A program made the translations under genes and the position numbers. Positions 27,272 to 35,671 of a stretch of 56,821 nt of DNA are shown piece after piece. Within the stretch, counting starts at the first letter, position 1, and every line of letters starts with the position of its first letter. The DNA is taken from NCBI GenBank assembly GCA_015062805.1, contig SUTQ01000014.1, positions 1-56,821 of the forward strand, given 5' to 3'. This DNA comes from Methanosphaera stadtmanae. GTDB taxonomy: Archaea > Methanobacteriota > Methanobacteria > Methanobacteriales > Methanobacteriaceae. Below the pieces are notes generated by a model, which did not search any database, was not told the origin of the DNA, and saw nothing but the letters and a program-made list of their open reading frames with translations.

Positions 27272-27279
27272 ATATATAG
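27272..27279 (-). promoter_or_regulatory. Candidate TATA box for the tRNA-Val/tRNA-Phe transcript
   Basis: TATATATA on the minus strand about 50 bases upstream of tRNA-Val. A start about 26 bases downstream would leave a short 5' leader for RNase P. A second, weaker box near 27247-27258 would be at start-proximal spacing. Confidence 0.35.
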
Positions 27280-27299
27280 TTTATGGTAATATTTAAAAA

Positions 27300-28064
27300 T
27301 TAATTTTTGGAACGACCAGTCAGTTTATGTATAATAAATTCACCAATCAACCCACCTATTCCAGATAAGATACTACAAAATATTATAGAAATTATAACGG
27401 TAACTAAATCTTTTGTAGCAAGAAGAGTTACCAAACCAACAACTATACCCACTGAAGAAGACATTTCCATAGAATCTTTATAGCTCATACGAGGAATAAT
27501 CATTACAGACATTAGTCCAGCCAATACTAAAGATAAGCATATTACAGCTGACAAAGAATACATATTTTGAGTTGCAAAAGCCATCATATCACTTGGTAAT
27601 TCCGAAGAGCCCAATATAAATTGAATTCCTATCAATGCAAAAAAGAAAAAGTCAACCAATCCAATCATTAAAGAAAATAATCTGAAAAGTAAACTATTTC
27701 TTGGAGTAACTGCTGGTCTTGCTTGAATGATTACTGTAGGAGTATTATCTAAATCATTTTTGCCGTCAAGATTTAAACTATTCAAATTTGGAATACTATC
27801 CAAGTCATATTGTAACTGCAAATTTGTAGAACCACAATGCAAACAAGCACCTGTTTCTCTAGGATTTAAAGAATGACATGATGCACATATTTTATTATAT
27901 GAAATCTCAGGAATAACCAAATCATTCAATATCATTTTTAATTCCATATCATTAACAGCAAACTCTAATGTATGCCCACAATTATCACATTTATCAAAGT
28001 TTAAAGGAAGTTTTTCATCAACCTCAACAAACCTTTTACAACTTCGACATACTATAAAACTCAT
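27300..28064 (-). CDS. Zinc-ribbon membrane protein of unknown function
   Basis: About 254 residues. Two N-terminal zinc ribbons with C-x2-C pairs (CRSC...CDNC, and CASC...CLHC, within the first 80 residues), a low-complexity linker, then four or five membrane segments between about 125 and 245. No enzyme motif is seen. ATG 28064 is chosen over a TTG three codons upstream; the ribosome-binding site is weak. It lies between the methylthiotransferase gene and the tRNA pair. Confidence 0.72.
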   Translation of the reverse strand: MSFIVCRSCKRFVEVDEKLPLNFDKCDNCGHTLEFAVNDMELKMILNDLVIPEISYNKICASCHSLNPRETGACLHCGSTNLQLQYDLDSIPNLNSLNLDGKNDLDNTPTVIIQARPAVTPRNSLLFRLFSLMIGLVDFFFFALIGIQFILGSSELPSDMMAFATQNMYSLSAVICLSLVLAGLMSVMIIPRMSYKDSMEMSSSVGIVVGLVTLLATKDLVTVIISIIFCSILSGIGGLIGEFIIHKLTGRSKN

Positions 28065-28123
28065 AATAATCAATTCTTTATTTAACTCTTTATAACTATA
28101 TTCAATCTACTTTATAAAATATT

Positions 28124-29398
28124 TTATATTTTTTCAGCTTTCAAATATGTCCTTTTACCTTCAGTAATTTTTACATCAACAAAAGTACCTATTTCCACAT
28201 CATCCACTATAACATTCTTATAAGAATTTGTATATCCAACAAATCCACCAGAAGTTCCTTTGTTAGTAATCAAAACTTTTTGAATAGTGCCTTCATATTC
28301 TTTATTATTTTCCAACATCACTTCTGTCTTAACTTTATTAATTCTATGAGAACGTTCTTTCATTACTTTATGATCAATTTCATTTAATGTATTTGATTTT
28401 GCACCCGGCCTATGCATATATTTTGAAATATGTATTATGTCCGGTTTAATTTTATATAACAAATCAATCGTCTTTTGAAAATCATCCTCGGTTTCAGTAG
28501 GATAACCTACGATAATATCTGTTGCAATAGATAAATCTGGAATTTCATTTCTAAATTTATTTATCATTTCATAATATTCATCCAAAGTATGCAAACGATT
28601 CATCTCTTCTAAAACCTTAGAACTACCTGTTTGAATTGGTATATGTACAAAATTATATATTTTTTCATTATTCTTAAATACAGATATTACTTCATCTAAT
28701 TGTCCTCTAAGACTTTTTGGATGCATCATACCAACACGAATACGGAAATCCCCTTCAATAGATGCAAGTTCATTTAATAATTCTGAAAATGATTCACCAG
28801 AATCCAAACCATAACAAGCAGAATCTTGAGCTGTAACTTGCAATTCCTTACAACCATTTAAAATTGCTTGTTTAGCTTCATTTACGATTGTTTCAATTGG
28901 ATAACTAACCAAATAACCTCTAGCTACCCTTGTACAACAAAAAGTACAAGCACCATTACATCCTTCACAAATCTGCAAGATATGTGTTAATGAATTAAAA
29001 TTTTTGTTAAATATTCCTGCTTTGATAATTGAGGTTTTTCCACATTCATGTACTATCTCATCATTAATGGATTTATTTACAACATCATTTATTTTATCAA
29101 TCTTATGAGGGCCTATCCAACAAGCATCACCAGCAAACTTTTCTAAACGTTTAGAATCAACCTCAACCATACAACCCCCAACGATTAATTTCTTTTCTGG
29201 AAATTCTGTCTTGATCGTATTAATCCGAGTAATCATCTTTTGTTCTGTTGGCAATTTCACATAACACGTATTTAATATAATGACTTCCGCATCTTCAATA
29301 GTATTTACTATCTCATGTTCTTCCTTCAAGATAGAAGTCATTAATTGACCGTCTGCCTGATTGAATGTACAACCATATGTTTCTAAATAAATTTTCAT
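28124..29398 (-). CDS. tRNA t6A37 methylthiotransferase (CDKAL1/MtaB-like)
   Basis: 424 residues with three domains: an N-terminal UPF0004 domain with auxiliary-cluster Cys residues (YGCTFNQADG, NTCYVK, GGCM), a radical SAM domain with C-x3-C-x2-C in CNGACTFC near 145, and a C-terminal TRAM domain. The archaeal/eukaryotic subgroup converts t6A37 to ms2t6A37 in tRNAs reading ANN codons. GTGATAAG precedes the ATG, which is 11 bases after the HVO_0476-type gene. Confidence 0.9.
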   Translation of the reverse strand: MKIYLETYGCTFNQADGQLMTSILKEEHEIVNTIEDAEVIILNTCYVKLPTEQKMITRINTIKTEFPEKKLIVGGCMVEVDSKRLEKFAGDACWIGPHKIDKINDVVNKSINDEIVHECGKTSIIKAGIFNKNFNSLTHILQICEGCNGACTFCCTRVARGYLVSYPIETIVNEAKQAILNGCKELQVTAQDSACYGLDSGESFSELLNELASIEGDFRIRVGMMHPKSLRGQLDEVISVFKNNEKIYNFVHIPIQTGSSKVLEEMNRLHTLDEYYEMINKFRNEIPDLSIATDIIVGYPTETEDDFQKTIDLLYKIKPDIIHISKYMHRPGAKSNTLNEIDHKVMKERSHRINKVKTEVMLENNKEYEGTIQKVLITNKGTSGGFVGYTNSYKNVIVDDVEIGTFVDVKITEGKRTYLKAEKI

Positions 29399-29408
29399 CT
29401 TATCACAA

Positions 29409-30047
29409 TTAATTATAACTTTTTTCTTTGGAAGTTGTTTTTACAACATATTCCGTCAAATCATATTTAACTTTTGATTTATCTTTAGAGGACAATAATT
29501 TACCATAAACTCTTTTAATTACACGAGCATATGCAAAACCTTTTTTCATATTACGTTCCAATGTTTTTATACCGTATACTTTGAATTTCAAACCATTTAT
29601 TTCCCCAACATCACCAATTGAAATAATAAATTCCTGTTCAACCTCAATTTTATGAGAAATTACATTACCCTGATGATCAATTGAAACACCTATTCTAGCC
29701 AGAGTATCTAATGATTTTACCCAAATTGTTTTGATATCAACCACTGGACATTCATAAACTCTATTACCCTCATTATTTTCAATTGATGTAACTTCAACGT
29801 CCTTATCATCAATATATAAGATAGTTCCCGTTTCCAAATACTCATCAGAATAGAGTTGAATATTTGTTTTCCATGATCTTTCAAATTCACTGATTATGAC
29901 TCTTACATCAATTTCATATGCTTCTTCAGGAGCAATTTCATGGTAGATATGATTACATTCCAAACATTTAACTAATAATTCTTTCGTCTTTTTCCCCTTA
30001 GTTTTTAATATTTCATACTCATCATATCCACAACTTGGACATACCAT
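29409..30047 (-). CDS. HVO_0476-type zinc finger protein
   Basis: 212 residues. It opens with a zinc ribbon (CPSCGYDE ... CLECNH) and continues with a conserved beta-rich body ending in a K-F-K-V-Y-G-I-K-T-L-E-R segment and an R-A-x-x-I-K-R-V-Y motif, the pattern of the archaeal HVO_0476 family. Function unknown; the zinc ribbon suggests nucleic-acid or ribosome association. The ATG overlaps the hacB stop by one base (TAATG), so it is translationally coupled to hacB. Confidence 0.75.
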   Translation of the reverse strand: MVCPSCGYDEYEILKTKGKKTKELLVKCLECNHIYHEIAPEEAYEIDVRVIISEFERSWKTNIQLYSDEYLETGTILYIDDKDVEVTSIENNEGNRVYECPVVDIKTIWVKSLDTLARIGVSIDHQGNVISHKIEVEQEFIISIGDVGEINGLKFKVYGIKTLERNMKKGFAYARVIKRVYGKLLSSKDKSKVKYDLTEYVVKTTSKEKSYN

Positions 30048-30538
30048 TATTTTTCCCCCTTATTTTTTAAGTATTCTTCAACCAACCCACCATTTTCTAA
30101 AATATTTAATTTTGTTGGATCAAAAGGTTTGAATTCAATTGTTTCCTCTTTTGTCACGTTGGTTATCGTTCCTTCCTCAACATTTACTTCTACAATGTCT
30201 CCTTCATCAACATCTATATCTGCTGTAATTACAGGTAATCCAATATTAATCGCATTCCTGTAAAAGATTCTTGCAAATGATTTTGCTATGACGACGGAAA
30301 TTCCGGCCGTTTTAATTGCTACAGGTGCTTGTTCACGAGAAGAACCACATCCAAAATTCCATCCTGCAACAATAATATCCCCTTTGCTAACTTTTTGTGA
30401 AAATTCAGGATCTTCTGCTTCCATGACATGATCAGCCAAATCTTGAGGATTAAAAGTTCTTAAATATCTTCCGGCAATTATAACATCTGTATCAATACTA
30501 TCCCTAAATTTCCATACTTTTCCTTTCAATATATCCAT
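30047..30538 (-). CDS. hacB: Homoaconitase small subunit (LeuD/HacB family)
   Basis: 163 residues, the swivelling small subunit of an aconitase-type dehydratase (DTDVIIAGRYL, GWNFGCGSSREQAP, SFARIFYRNAINIGLP). The substrate loop reads Y-L-R-T at residues 25-28. In methanogens YLRT marks homoaconitase, used for 2-oxosuberate and coenzyme B synthesis, while YLV(M/Y) marks isopropylmalate isomerase; hence hacB rather than leuD. The large subunit is not in the window. It is followed by the HVO_0476-type gene with a one-base overlap. Confidence 0.85.
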   Translation of the reverse strand: MDILKGKVWKFRDSIDTDVIIAGRYLRTFNPQDLADHVMEAEDPEFSQKVSKGDIIVAGWNFGCGSSREQAPVAIKTAGISVVIAKSFARIFYRNAINIGLPVITADIDVDEGDIVEVNVEEGTITNVTKEETIEFKPFDPTKLNILENGGLVEEYLKNKGEK

Positions 30539-30549
30539 TTTTACACCTA

Positions 30550-31530
30550 CTATTTAATTATAGCGCCATGATTTTTACCTTTTGTAAATATTATGTCCGT
30601 ATCATTACCTGCAATATCAATCAATTCTTTTTTCAATTTCTTTGATAAAGAATCAGTTATTCCAAAACAAGTTGGACCGAAAGAACTCATACCAACACAT
30701 GGAATTCCAAGACTTTCCATACCTTCTAGTACATTATTAATTTCAGCACCCTGTAAATCTCTTTCTATTCTTTTAAAACCCATTGATTGGATTTTATTAA
30801 CCGAATCACCAAAACTTTCAATATCATTTTCTATAACTGAAGGCATTAATTTCATCAAAGTTAAATAACAAATTTTCTCCACTTCATTGATGTTTATAGG
30901 AGAATATGATTGAAATATATCTATTTCCTCATTTCCAGAAGCTCCTTGTGAAACATTTGGAGTAACAAGAATAATATCCCAATCTTTAGGAAAATCATAT
31001 CTTGCCAGTAATGGTGGTGGTGATACTTTTGAAGCCGAAGAAGGTAAAAAATCATTTTTTATAGATTTTTTATGACCTCCATCAATTATTAATCCACCTT
31101 TATCAAATGAATGAACCCCAATGCCACTAGTTCCACCCCTTTGAATAATATTAGCCAATTCAAAACCAGTTAAATTCATATCATTTAAAGAAGAAATAAG
31201 TTTCGCAGTAGATAATGCCAATTGAGTACCTAAACCTAATCCATGGTGAATTTGATACATTTCATTAATTTTAAAAGAATAACTATCTTCAATTTCAAAA
31301 TACTCTTTCATTTTCGTAGTGGCTTCCATAATTTTTGATTCATACAATCCAAAATTAGGAAGAGAAATGTTTTCATTAAATTCAACTATTGTGTCATCAT
31401 TAGTCTGCGCACATTCCATTTTTAATGATGGTTTTTCCAAGGTTATTCCTATACCACCATCCAATCTACCTTCCAATCCATTTAAATCTATTAAAGACAA
31501 ATGTAATCTTGCAGAAGTTTCTATTTCCAA
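30550..31530 (-). CDS. mptG: Beta-ribofuranosylaminobenzene 5'-phosphate synthase
   Basis: 326 residues of the GHMP-kinase-like RFAP synthase family: N-terminal ETSARLHLSLIDLNG, the G-L-G-L-G-T-Q-L-A-L-S glycine loop near 95-105, and a C-terminal V-G-M-S-S-F-G-P-T segment. It condenses 4-hydroxybenzoate or PABA with PRPP, the branch step to methanopterin. The start is TTG at 31530, supported by TTAGGTTG upstream. It is 11 bases upstream of hacB, placing two methanogen cofactor genes in one operon. Confidence 0.9.
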   Translation of the reverse strand: MEIETSARLHLSLIDLNGLEGRLDGGIGITLEKPSLKMECAQTNDDTIVEFNENISLPNFGLYESKIMEATTKMKEYFEIEDSYSFKINEMYQIHHGLGLGTQLALSTAKLISSLNDMNLTGFELANIIQRGGTSGIGVHSFDKGGLIIDGGHKKSIKNDFLPSSASKVSPPPLLARYDFPKDWDIILVTPNVSQGASGNEEIDIFQSYSPININEVEKICYLTLMKLMPSVIENDIESFGDSVNKIQSMGFKRIERDLQGAEINNVLEGMESLGIPCVGMSSFGPTCFGITDSLSKKLKKELIDIAGNDTDIIFTKGKNHGAIIK

Positions 31531-31627
31531 AATAATACAACCTAATGAATGTTAATTTAATTTATAAACTATATGTATCTATGTGAATGTTTATTTATAC
31601 ACTTTTTTATTTAAAAAAGCCATTAGT

Positions 31628-31636
31628 AAAAAAAAA
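31628..31636 (-). terminator. T9 terminator after elp3
   Basis: Nine consecutive T on the minus strand, three bases after the elp3 stop. Confidence 0.45.
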
Positions 31637-31639
31637 TAA

Positions 31640-33274
31640 TTATAAGAATTTAGACATGTATGGTCCATCTTTATGATATCCTAATTTTCTATAATAATCA
31701 CGAACACCAATACCACTGATTATCAATAATTTATCCTTGTTAAATTCTTCTTTAGCTATGTGTTCTGCTTTTGAAAGTAATTCTGCACCATATCCTCTGT
31801 GCTGCCATAACTGATTATCATTTTTTCCAATTTCTTGCATTTGACCGTAAACATGAAGTTCTCTTATTAAAGCACTTGAATTAGTTATTTCAGGCCTAAA
31901 TACGTTTTTTGAAGGAATTCTTAATCGGGTAAATCCAATAAGTATGTCATTTTCTGGATCTTCAATAGATAAGAATATTTCTTTTCCTCCAGTAACATCA
32001 TAATCCGTCCGTAATAAGTCTATATTATCATAATTCGGTTCTACTCCATGAGCTTTTTTATGTCCTACTTCTCGACACCTTATACATTGACATTGAACAT
32101 TTTCTTCTTCCAATCTATTATAAACTAATTCCCCAAGATTGGATTTTTTTACACCCGCATCAATTAAAGTTGCAGGTATATCCCTCTGAATTCTCATGGT
32201 TCTGACCCATTTTGGAAGAATTTTCTTAATTTCAACAATTAAGTCAACTGCTTCCTCTGATGAATACGGTTCATATTCTCCCTTTTTCCACAACTCATAA
32301 AATTCAGAACCTTCCGTAACCAAACAAGGATATATCTTAAGCATGTCTGGAGAATATGATTCTTCCGTAAATAAACGTTTGAACATGTTTAAATCACTTT
32401 CGAAAGTTGAAAATAAACCTGGCATCATATGCATTGCTACTTTAATTCCAGAATCCCTTAATAGTTGATTGGCTTCGATAACATCATTGATAGTATGACC
32501 CCGGTCAACTCGTTTATATCTGTAATTATATAAAGTTTGGACTCCAAGTTCTACTCTTGTTACACCATAATCCAACATTCGATTAATTTCTTCTATTTTT
32601 GAATAATCCGGCCTTGTTTCAAAAGTTAAACCGACACAACGTACTTTACTATGTTCATTTGTTTTTTGAACATCTTTAAGATATAAGAAATTAGATGGCG
32701 GTATTATTTCAATTTCCCTCTGATTTTTAGGAATTTGAGAACTGACTTTTTCAAAATCATTCATTGCTCTTAAACAATTTGTCACAAACCATTCCTGATA
32801 ATCTAATGTTCTTGAGGCAAAAGTTCCCCCCATTATAATCAGTTCAACTTTATCAATAGGATGTCCAATGTTATTAAGCTGATACAACCTATTAAATGTT
32901 TGAATATATGGATGAAATTCAAACATCCTTGCTCTTAATGCAGCAGGTTCTTCACCAGTATAACTTGGAGGAGCTATACTACTTTCTGGACAATACTTAC
33001 AACGACCATGAGGACATTTATGTGGACTGCACATTACCGCAACAATTGCTACACCAGAAATGGTTCTGGATGGCTTTTTCATCAGAATAGGACGTAATAA
33101 TTCCAGTTCATTAGAATCGGCATATTGTAAAATTTTTGAATTGCTCATAAATCCAGGCAAATTTAATTCTCTACATGTTTGAATTTTTAATTTTTCTAAT
33201 TCTTTTTTAGTAGATATATTATTATCAATTGCTTTCTTAATGATTAATCTACATGCATCTTCCATTTTATTCAA
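31640..33274 (-). CDS. elp3: Elp3-type tRNA uridine(34) acetyltransferase
   Basis: 544 residues. A radical SAM domain with the archaeal Elp3 cluster ([15 protein letters not shown] near 80-95) and a C-terminal GNAT domain (about 390-544; the [13 protein letters not shown] acetyl-CoA loop and [15 protein letters not shown] ending). Archaeal Elp3 makes cm5U34 in tRNA without the other Elongator subunits. Starts at 33274 (TTG, AGGAG three bases upstream) or 33265 (ATG, 12 bases from that site). It is divergent from the PRC-barrel gene. Confidence 0.93.
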   Translation of the reverse strand: MNKMEDACRLIIKKAIDNNISTKKELEKLKIQTCRELNLPGFMSNSKILQYADSNELELLRPILMKKPSRTISGVAIVAVMCSPHKCPHGRCKYCPESSIAPPSYTGEEPAALRARMFEFHPYIQTFNRLYQLNNIGHPIDKVELIIMGGTFASRTLDYQEWFVTNCLRAMNDFEKVSSQIPKNQREIEIIPPSNFLYLKDVQKTNEHSKVRCVGLTFETRPDYSKIEEINRMLDYGVTRVELGVQTLYNYRYKRVDRGHTINDVIEANQLLRDSGIKVAMHMMPGLFSTFESDLNMFKRLFTEESYSPDMLKIYPCLVTEGSEFYELWKKGEYEPYSSEEAVDLIVEIKKILPKWVRTMRIQRDIPATLIDAGVKKSNLGELVYNRLEEENVQCQCIRCREVGHKKAHGVEPNYDNIDLLRTDYDVTGGKEIFLSIEDPENDILIGFTRLRIPSKNVFRPEITNSSALIRELHVYGQMQEIGKNDNQLWQHRGYGAELLSKAEHIAKEEFNKDKLLIISGIGVRDYYRKLGYHKDGPYMSKFL

Positions 33275-33362
33275 ACACTCCTAAAAATTATAAAAAAATA
33301 CAACAAATGTATTAATATAACAACATAATATAATTATATAAAAAAATATAAGGTGACTTTTC

Positions 33363-33656
33363 ATGAAAACTTCTAAGATTATAGGTAAAAAAGTTTTAGA
33401 TTGCAATGCTAATGATGTTGGTAAAGTTCAAGATATTGATATTGATATTAAATCAAATAATATTATGGAAATATTTATTAATTCAGGTGAACTCAGTCTT
33501 AGAAAAGCCAATTATACTGTGACACCAGATATGATTGCACAAGTAGGTGATTACTTACTGTTAAATGTAGCTAAATCAGACATATCCTCTGAAAAACCAA
33601 AAGAAAATCCTGATGTAGAAATTGTAAATCCGAAGGATTTGGAAGAAAAAGAATAA
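33363..33656 (+). CDS. PRC-barrel domain protein
   Basis: 97 residues. Residues 1-75 form one PRC-barrel (SKIIGKKVLDCNANDVGKVQDIDID, then the I-M-E-I-F-I-N strand), followed by a charged, probably flexible tail. Short PRC-barrel proteins are common in methanogens; relatives occur in ribosome maturation (RimM) and photosynthetic reaction centres, but the function here is unknown. AAGGTGAC precedes the ATG. It converges with the aminotransferase gene 10 bases away. Confidence 0.85.
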   Translation: MKTSKIIGKKVLDCNANDVGKVQDIDIDIKSNNIMEIFINSGELSLRKANYTVTPDMIAQVGDYLLLNVAKSDISSEKPKENPDVEIVNPKDLEEKE

Positions 33657-33666
33657 ATAATAAAAC

Positions 33667-34827
33667 TTATTCTTTTTTACTTTCTTGTAAAGTTCTTATA
33701 GCTTTAGGGAACTCTTCTCTAAATTTCAAAACTTGTTCTGATGGAATTGAAAAACTAATTCTTATGTATCTATTTCCAAATAATTTACTAGTATAATTTC
33801 CTTCACGTACAAATATATTTTTTTCTTTTAACAGATAATCAGATATTTCTTCTGGTGTTAATCCTGTTCCAGAAACATCAACAGTCATCATATTACCATC
33901 AACAGGATATAATGGTAAAAATACGCCAGGAGTCTCGTCAATAGCTTCTTTTATAATCTCTTGATTTTTGAAACATGTTTCTTTTACTTCAGTAATCCAT
34001 TCATTTTTACTTTGTAAACCTGCAATCCCAGCTTCCTGTGCTAATGAGTTAGTACCTAAATCATTTATAACGCTTGCCCTCATTTTTCTAATCAATTCAG
34101 GTGAACTTATTACTGCTCCTATTCTTAATCCAGCCATACCAAATATTTTTGAGAAACTGTATATTGTTATTGTATGTTCCGGAGCATAATGTGCAACTAA
34201 ATGATGTTCCCTTGCAAAATCCTTGTATGTAATATCGTGCAATACAAAAATATCGTTTTCTTTTGCTATTTCCCCAATTTCCTTAATTTCTTCTTCAGTA
34301 TACGTGTAACCCATAGGATTCATAGGATCTATCAAAATAATCATTTTTGTTTGCAAATCTATGTTATCTCTAATGAGCTCCGGTGTTAATTTATAACCAC
34401 ATTCTTCGTTATAAATTGGAATTTCCTTAACGTGATGTCCAAATCTATTACAGAAATTGTTAATAATTAAATAACCAGGATCTGATGCTATAGTGTTAGT
34501 TGTATGATGTAACGTTGTACTGATTGCCAAGTATAATGCTTCGGTTGCACTGGCAGTAATCTGTATATCATATACCTCTTTATCCAGATCCAAATCATTT
34601 AAGATTAATTCCTTTAATTCTGGAAATCCTTCAGGAGGTGGATACTTACAATAATTTCTTTTTCTTGCTGCTTCAATTAATGCACTTTCTATATGTTTAT
34701 CTTTTTGTAAGTGATTAGTATTTTGTCCCATCCAAATTAAATCTTCTTTTTTATACAAATAATCAAAAAATTCATTGACTGAATTAAAACCTGTTGGAAT
34801 CTTTTTTTCCTTCTTTTTAAATACCAT
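33667..34827 (-). CDS. PLP-dependent aminotransferase, class I/II
   Basis: 386 residues. The pyridoxal lysine is in YSFSKIFGMAGLRIG near 230; DPMNPMGYTYT (in place of the usual NPxNPTG) and the C-terminal RYIRISFSIP with the carboxylate-binding Arg are present. The substrate is not predictable from these motifs. Aspartate, aromatic and alanine aminotransferases and the MfnC type are possibilities, but the sequence does not look like MfnC to me. AAGGAG precedes the ATG. RadB is the next gene upstream on the same strand. Confidence 0.85.
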   Translation of the reverse strand: MVFKKKEKKIPTGFNSVNEFFDYLYKKEDLIWMGQNTNHLQKDKHIESALIEAARKRNYCKYPPPEGFPELKELILNDLDLDKEVYDIQITASATEALYLAISTTLHHTTNTIASDPGYLIINNFCNRFGHHVKEIPIYNEECGYKLTPELIRDNIDLQTKMIILIDPMNPMGYTYTEEEIKEIGEIAKENDIFVLHDITYKDFAREHHLVAHYAPEHTITIYSFSKIFGMAGLRIGAVISSPELIRKMRASVINDLGTNSLAQEAGIAGLQSKNEWITEVKETCFKNQEIIKEAIDETPGVFLPLYPVDGNMMTVDVSGTGLTPEEISDYLLKEKNIFVREGNYTSKLFGNRYIRISFSIPSEQVLKFREEFPKAIRTLQESKKE

Positions 34828-34847
34828 AATTTAACTCCTTACTTTGT

Positions 34848-35546
34848 TTATGAAATACCCCTATCTGTAATCTCAAATGTAACTGTTTGACCGGGAGATT
34901 TATTTTTATGCCTTTGTAATATGGCTGTCCTCGTTAAAGAACCTAAATTTCTTTCTATTTCTATAATAATTTTACTCCAATATTTTAATACTGTTCCACC
35001 TATAGGTTCCACAACAAGATCATCTGAATCAAAAGGAGAATAAATTTGATTTGTAATCACAATGGCTATGTCAAATTCTCTGCTCAAAGTTAATAATTTA
35101 GCCATTAACCTACCTAATTTTTTATTGATTTCTGATGGATCCCCATCTTCTACTCTATACAATGCAACAATGGAGTCAATAATTAAAATGTCTATTGAAT
35201 TATCCTCTTTTAATAAGCGTTCTATATTTTGAATTTCAAGTAATTGTTCATCAAAAGATTTTGGCTCCAATAAGAATATGTTTTTAGCAATTAAATCAAA
35301 ATCAGACGCCGCTATTTGTTGAATTCTTTCTAAAGATAATCCACCTTCAGTATCCATAAAAATGGCCTTAGAACCATTTTTAGTAGCCTCATATAATATT
35401 TTTAAAACAATATTTGTTTTGCCACACCCTGGCGGACCATAAAATTGAGTAATGGCACCTTTTTCAATTCCCCCACCTAAAAGTTCATCCAGTGAAGAAC
35501 AAGTCGGAATAAGAACTGATTGTTTTAAATCTGAAAGTGTTTTCAA
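34848..35546 (-). CDS. radB: DNA repair and recombination protein RadB
   Basis: 232 residues, the RecA-like core alone without the N-terminal DNA-binding domain of RadA. Walker A GPPGCGKTN near 37-45, Walker B DILIIDSIVALYR, and ITNQIYSPF L2-region sequence. RadB is a euryarchaeal RadA paralogue that assists recombination. The start is TTG at 35546, with GGAGATATT upstream. It ends 20 bases before the aminotransferase gene. Confidence 0.92.
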   Translation of the reverse strand: MKTLSDLKQSVLIPTCSSLDELLGGGIEKGAITQFYGPPGCGKTNIVLKILYEATKNGSKAIFMDTEGGLSLERIQQIAASDFDLIAKNIFLLEPKSFDEQLLEIQNIERLLKEDNSIDILIIDSIVALYRVEDGDPSEINKKLGRLMAKLLTLSREFDIAIVITNQIYSPFDSDDLVVEPIGGTVLKYWSKIIIEIERNLGSLTRTAILQRHKNKSPGQTVTFEITDRGIS

Positions 35547-35645
35547 TTAAATATCTCCATCAAATTTATAGACATAAATCTAATTATTTATTTATTTATT
35601 ATCCTATAAAAATATTTGAGATTTCAAATTTTAAGAAGAAATTTT

Positions 35646-35655
35646 AAAAAAAAAA
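35646..35655 (-). terminator. T10 terminator after aglB
   Basis: Ten consecutive T on the minus strand about 16 bases after the aglB stop. Confidence 0.5.
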
Positions 35656-35671
35656 TAAGGAGTAAAGAAGA

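Noticed and set aside
30047-30538. Isopropylmalate isomerase small subunit (leuD)
   Set aside because: The substrate loop is YLRT, the homoaconitase form in methanogens, not YLV(M/Y).
33667-34827. MfnC aminotransferase, to extend the methanofuran set
   Set aside because: The class I/II motifs are general and the N-terminal and lysine-site regions do not look like MfnC; it is also far from mfnD/mfnF.
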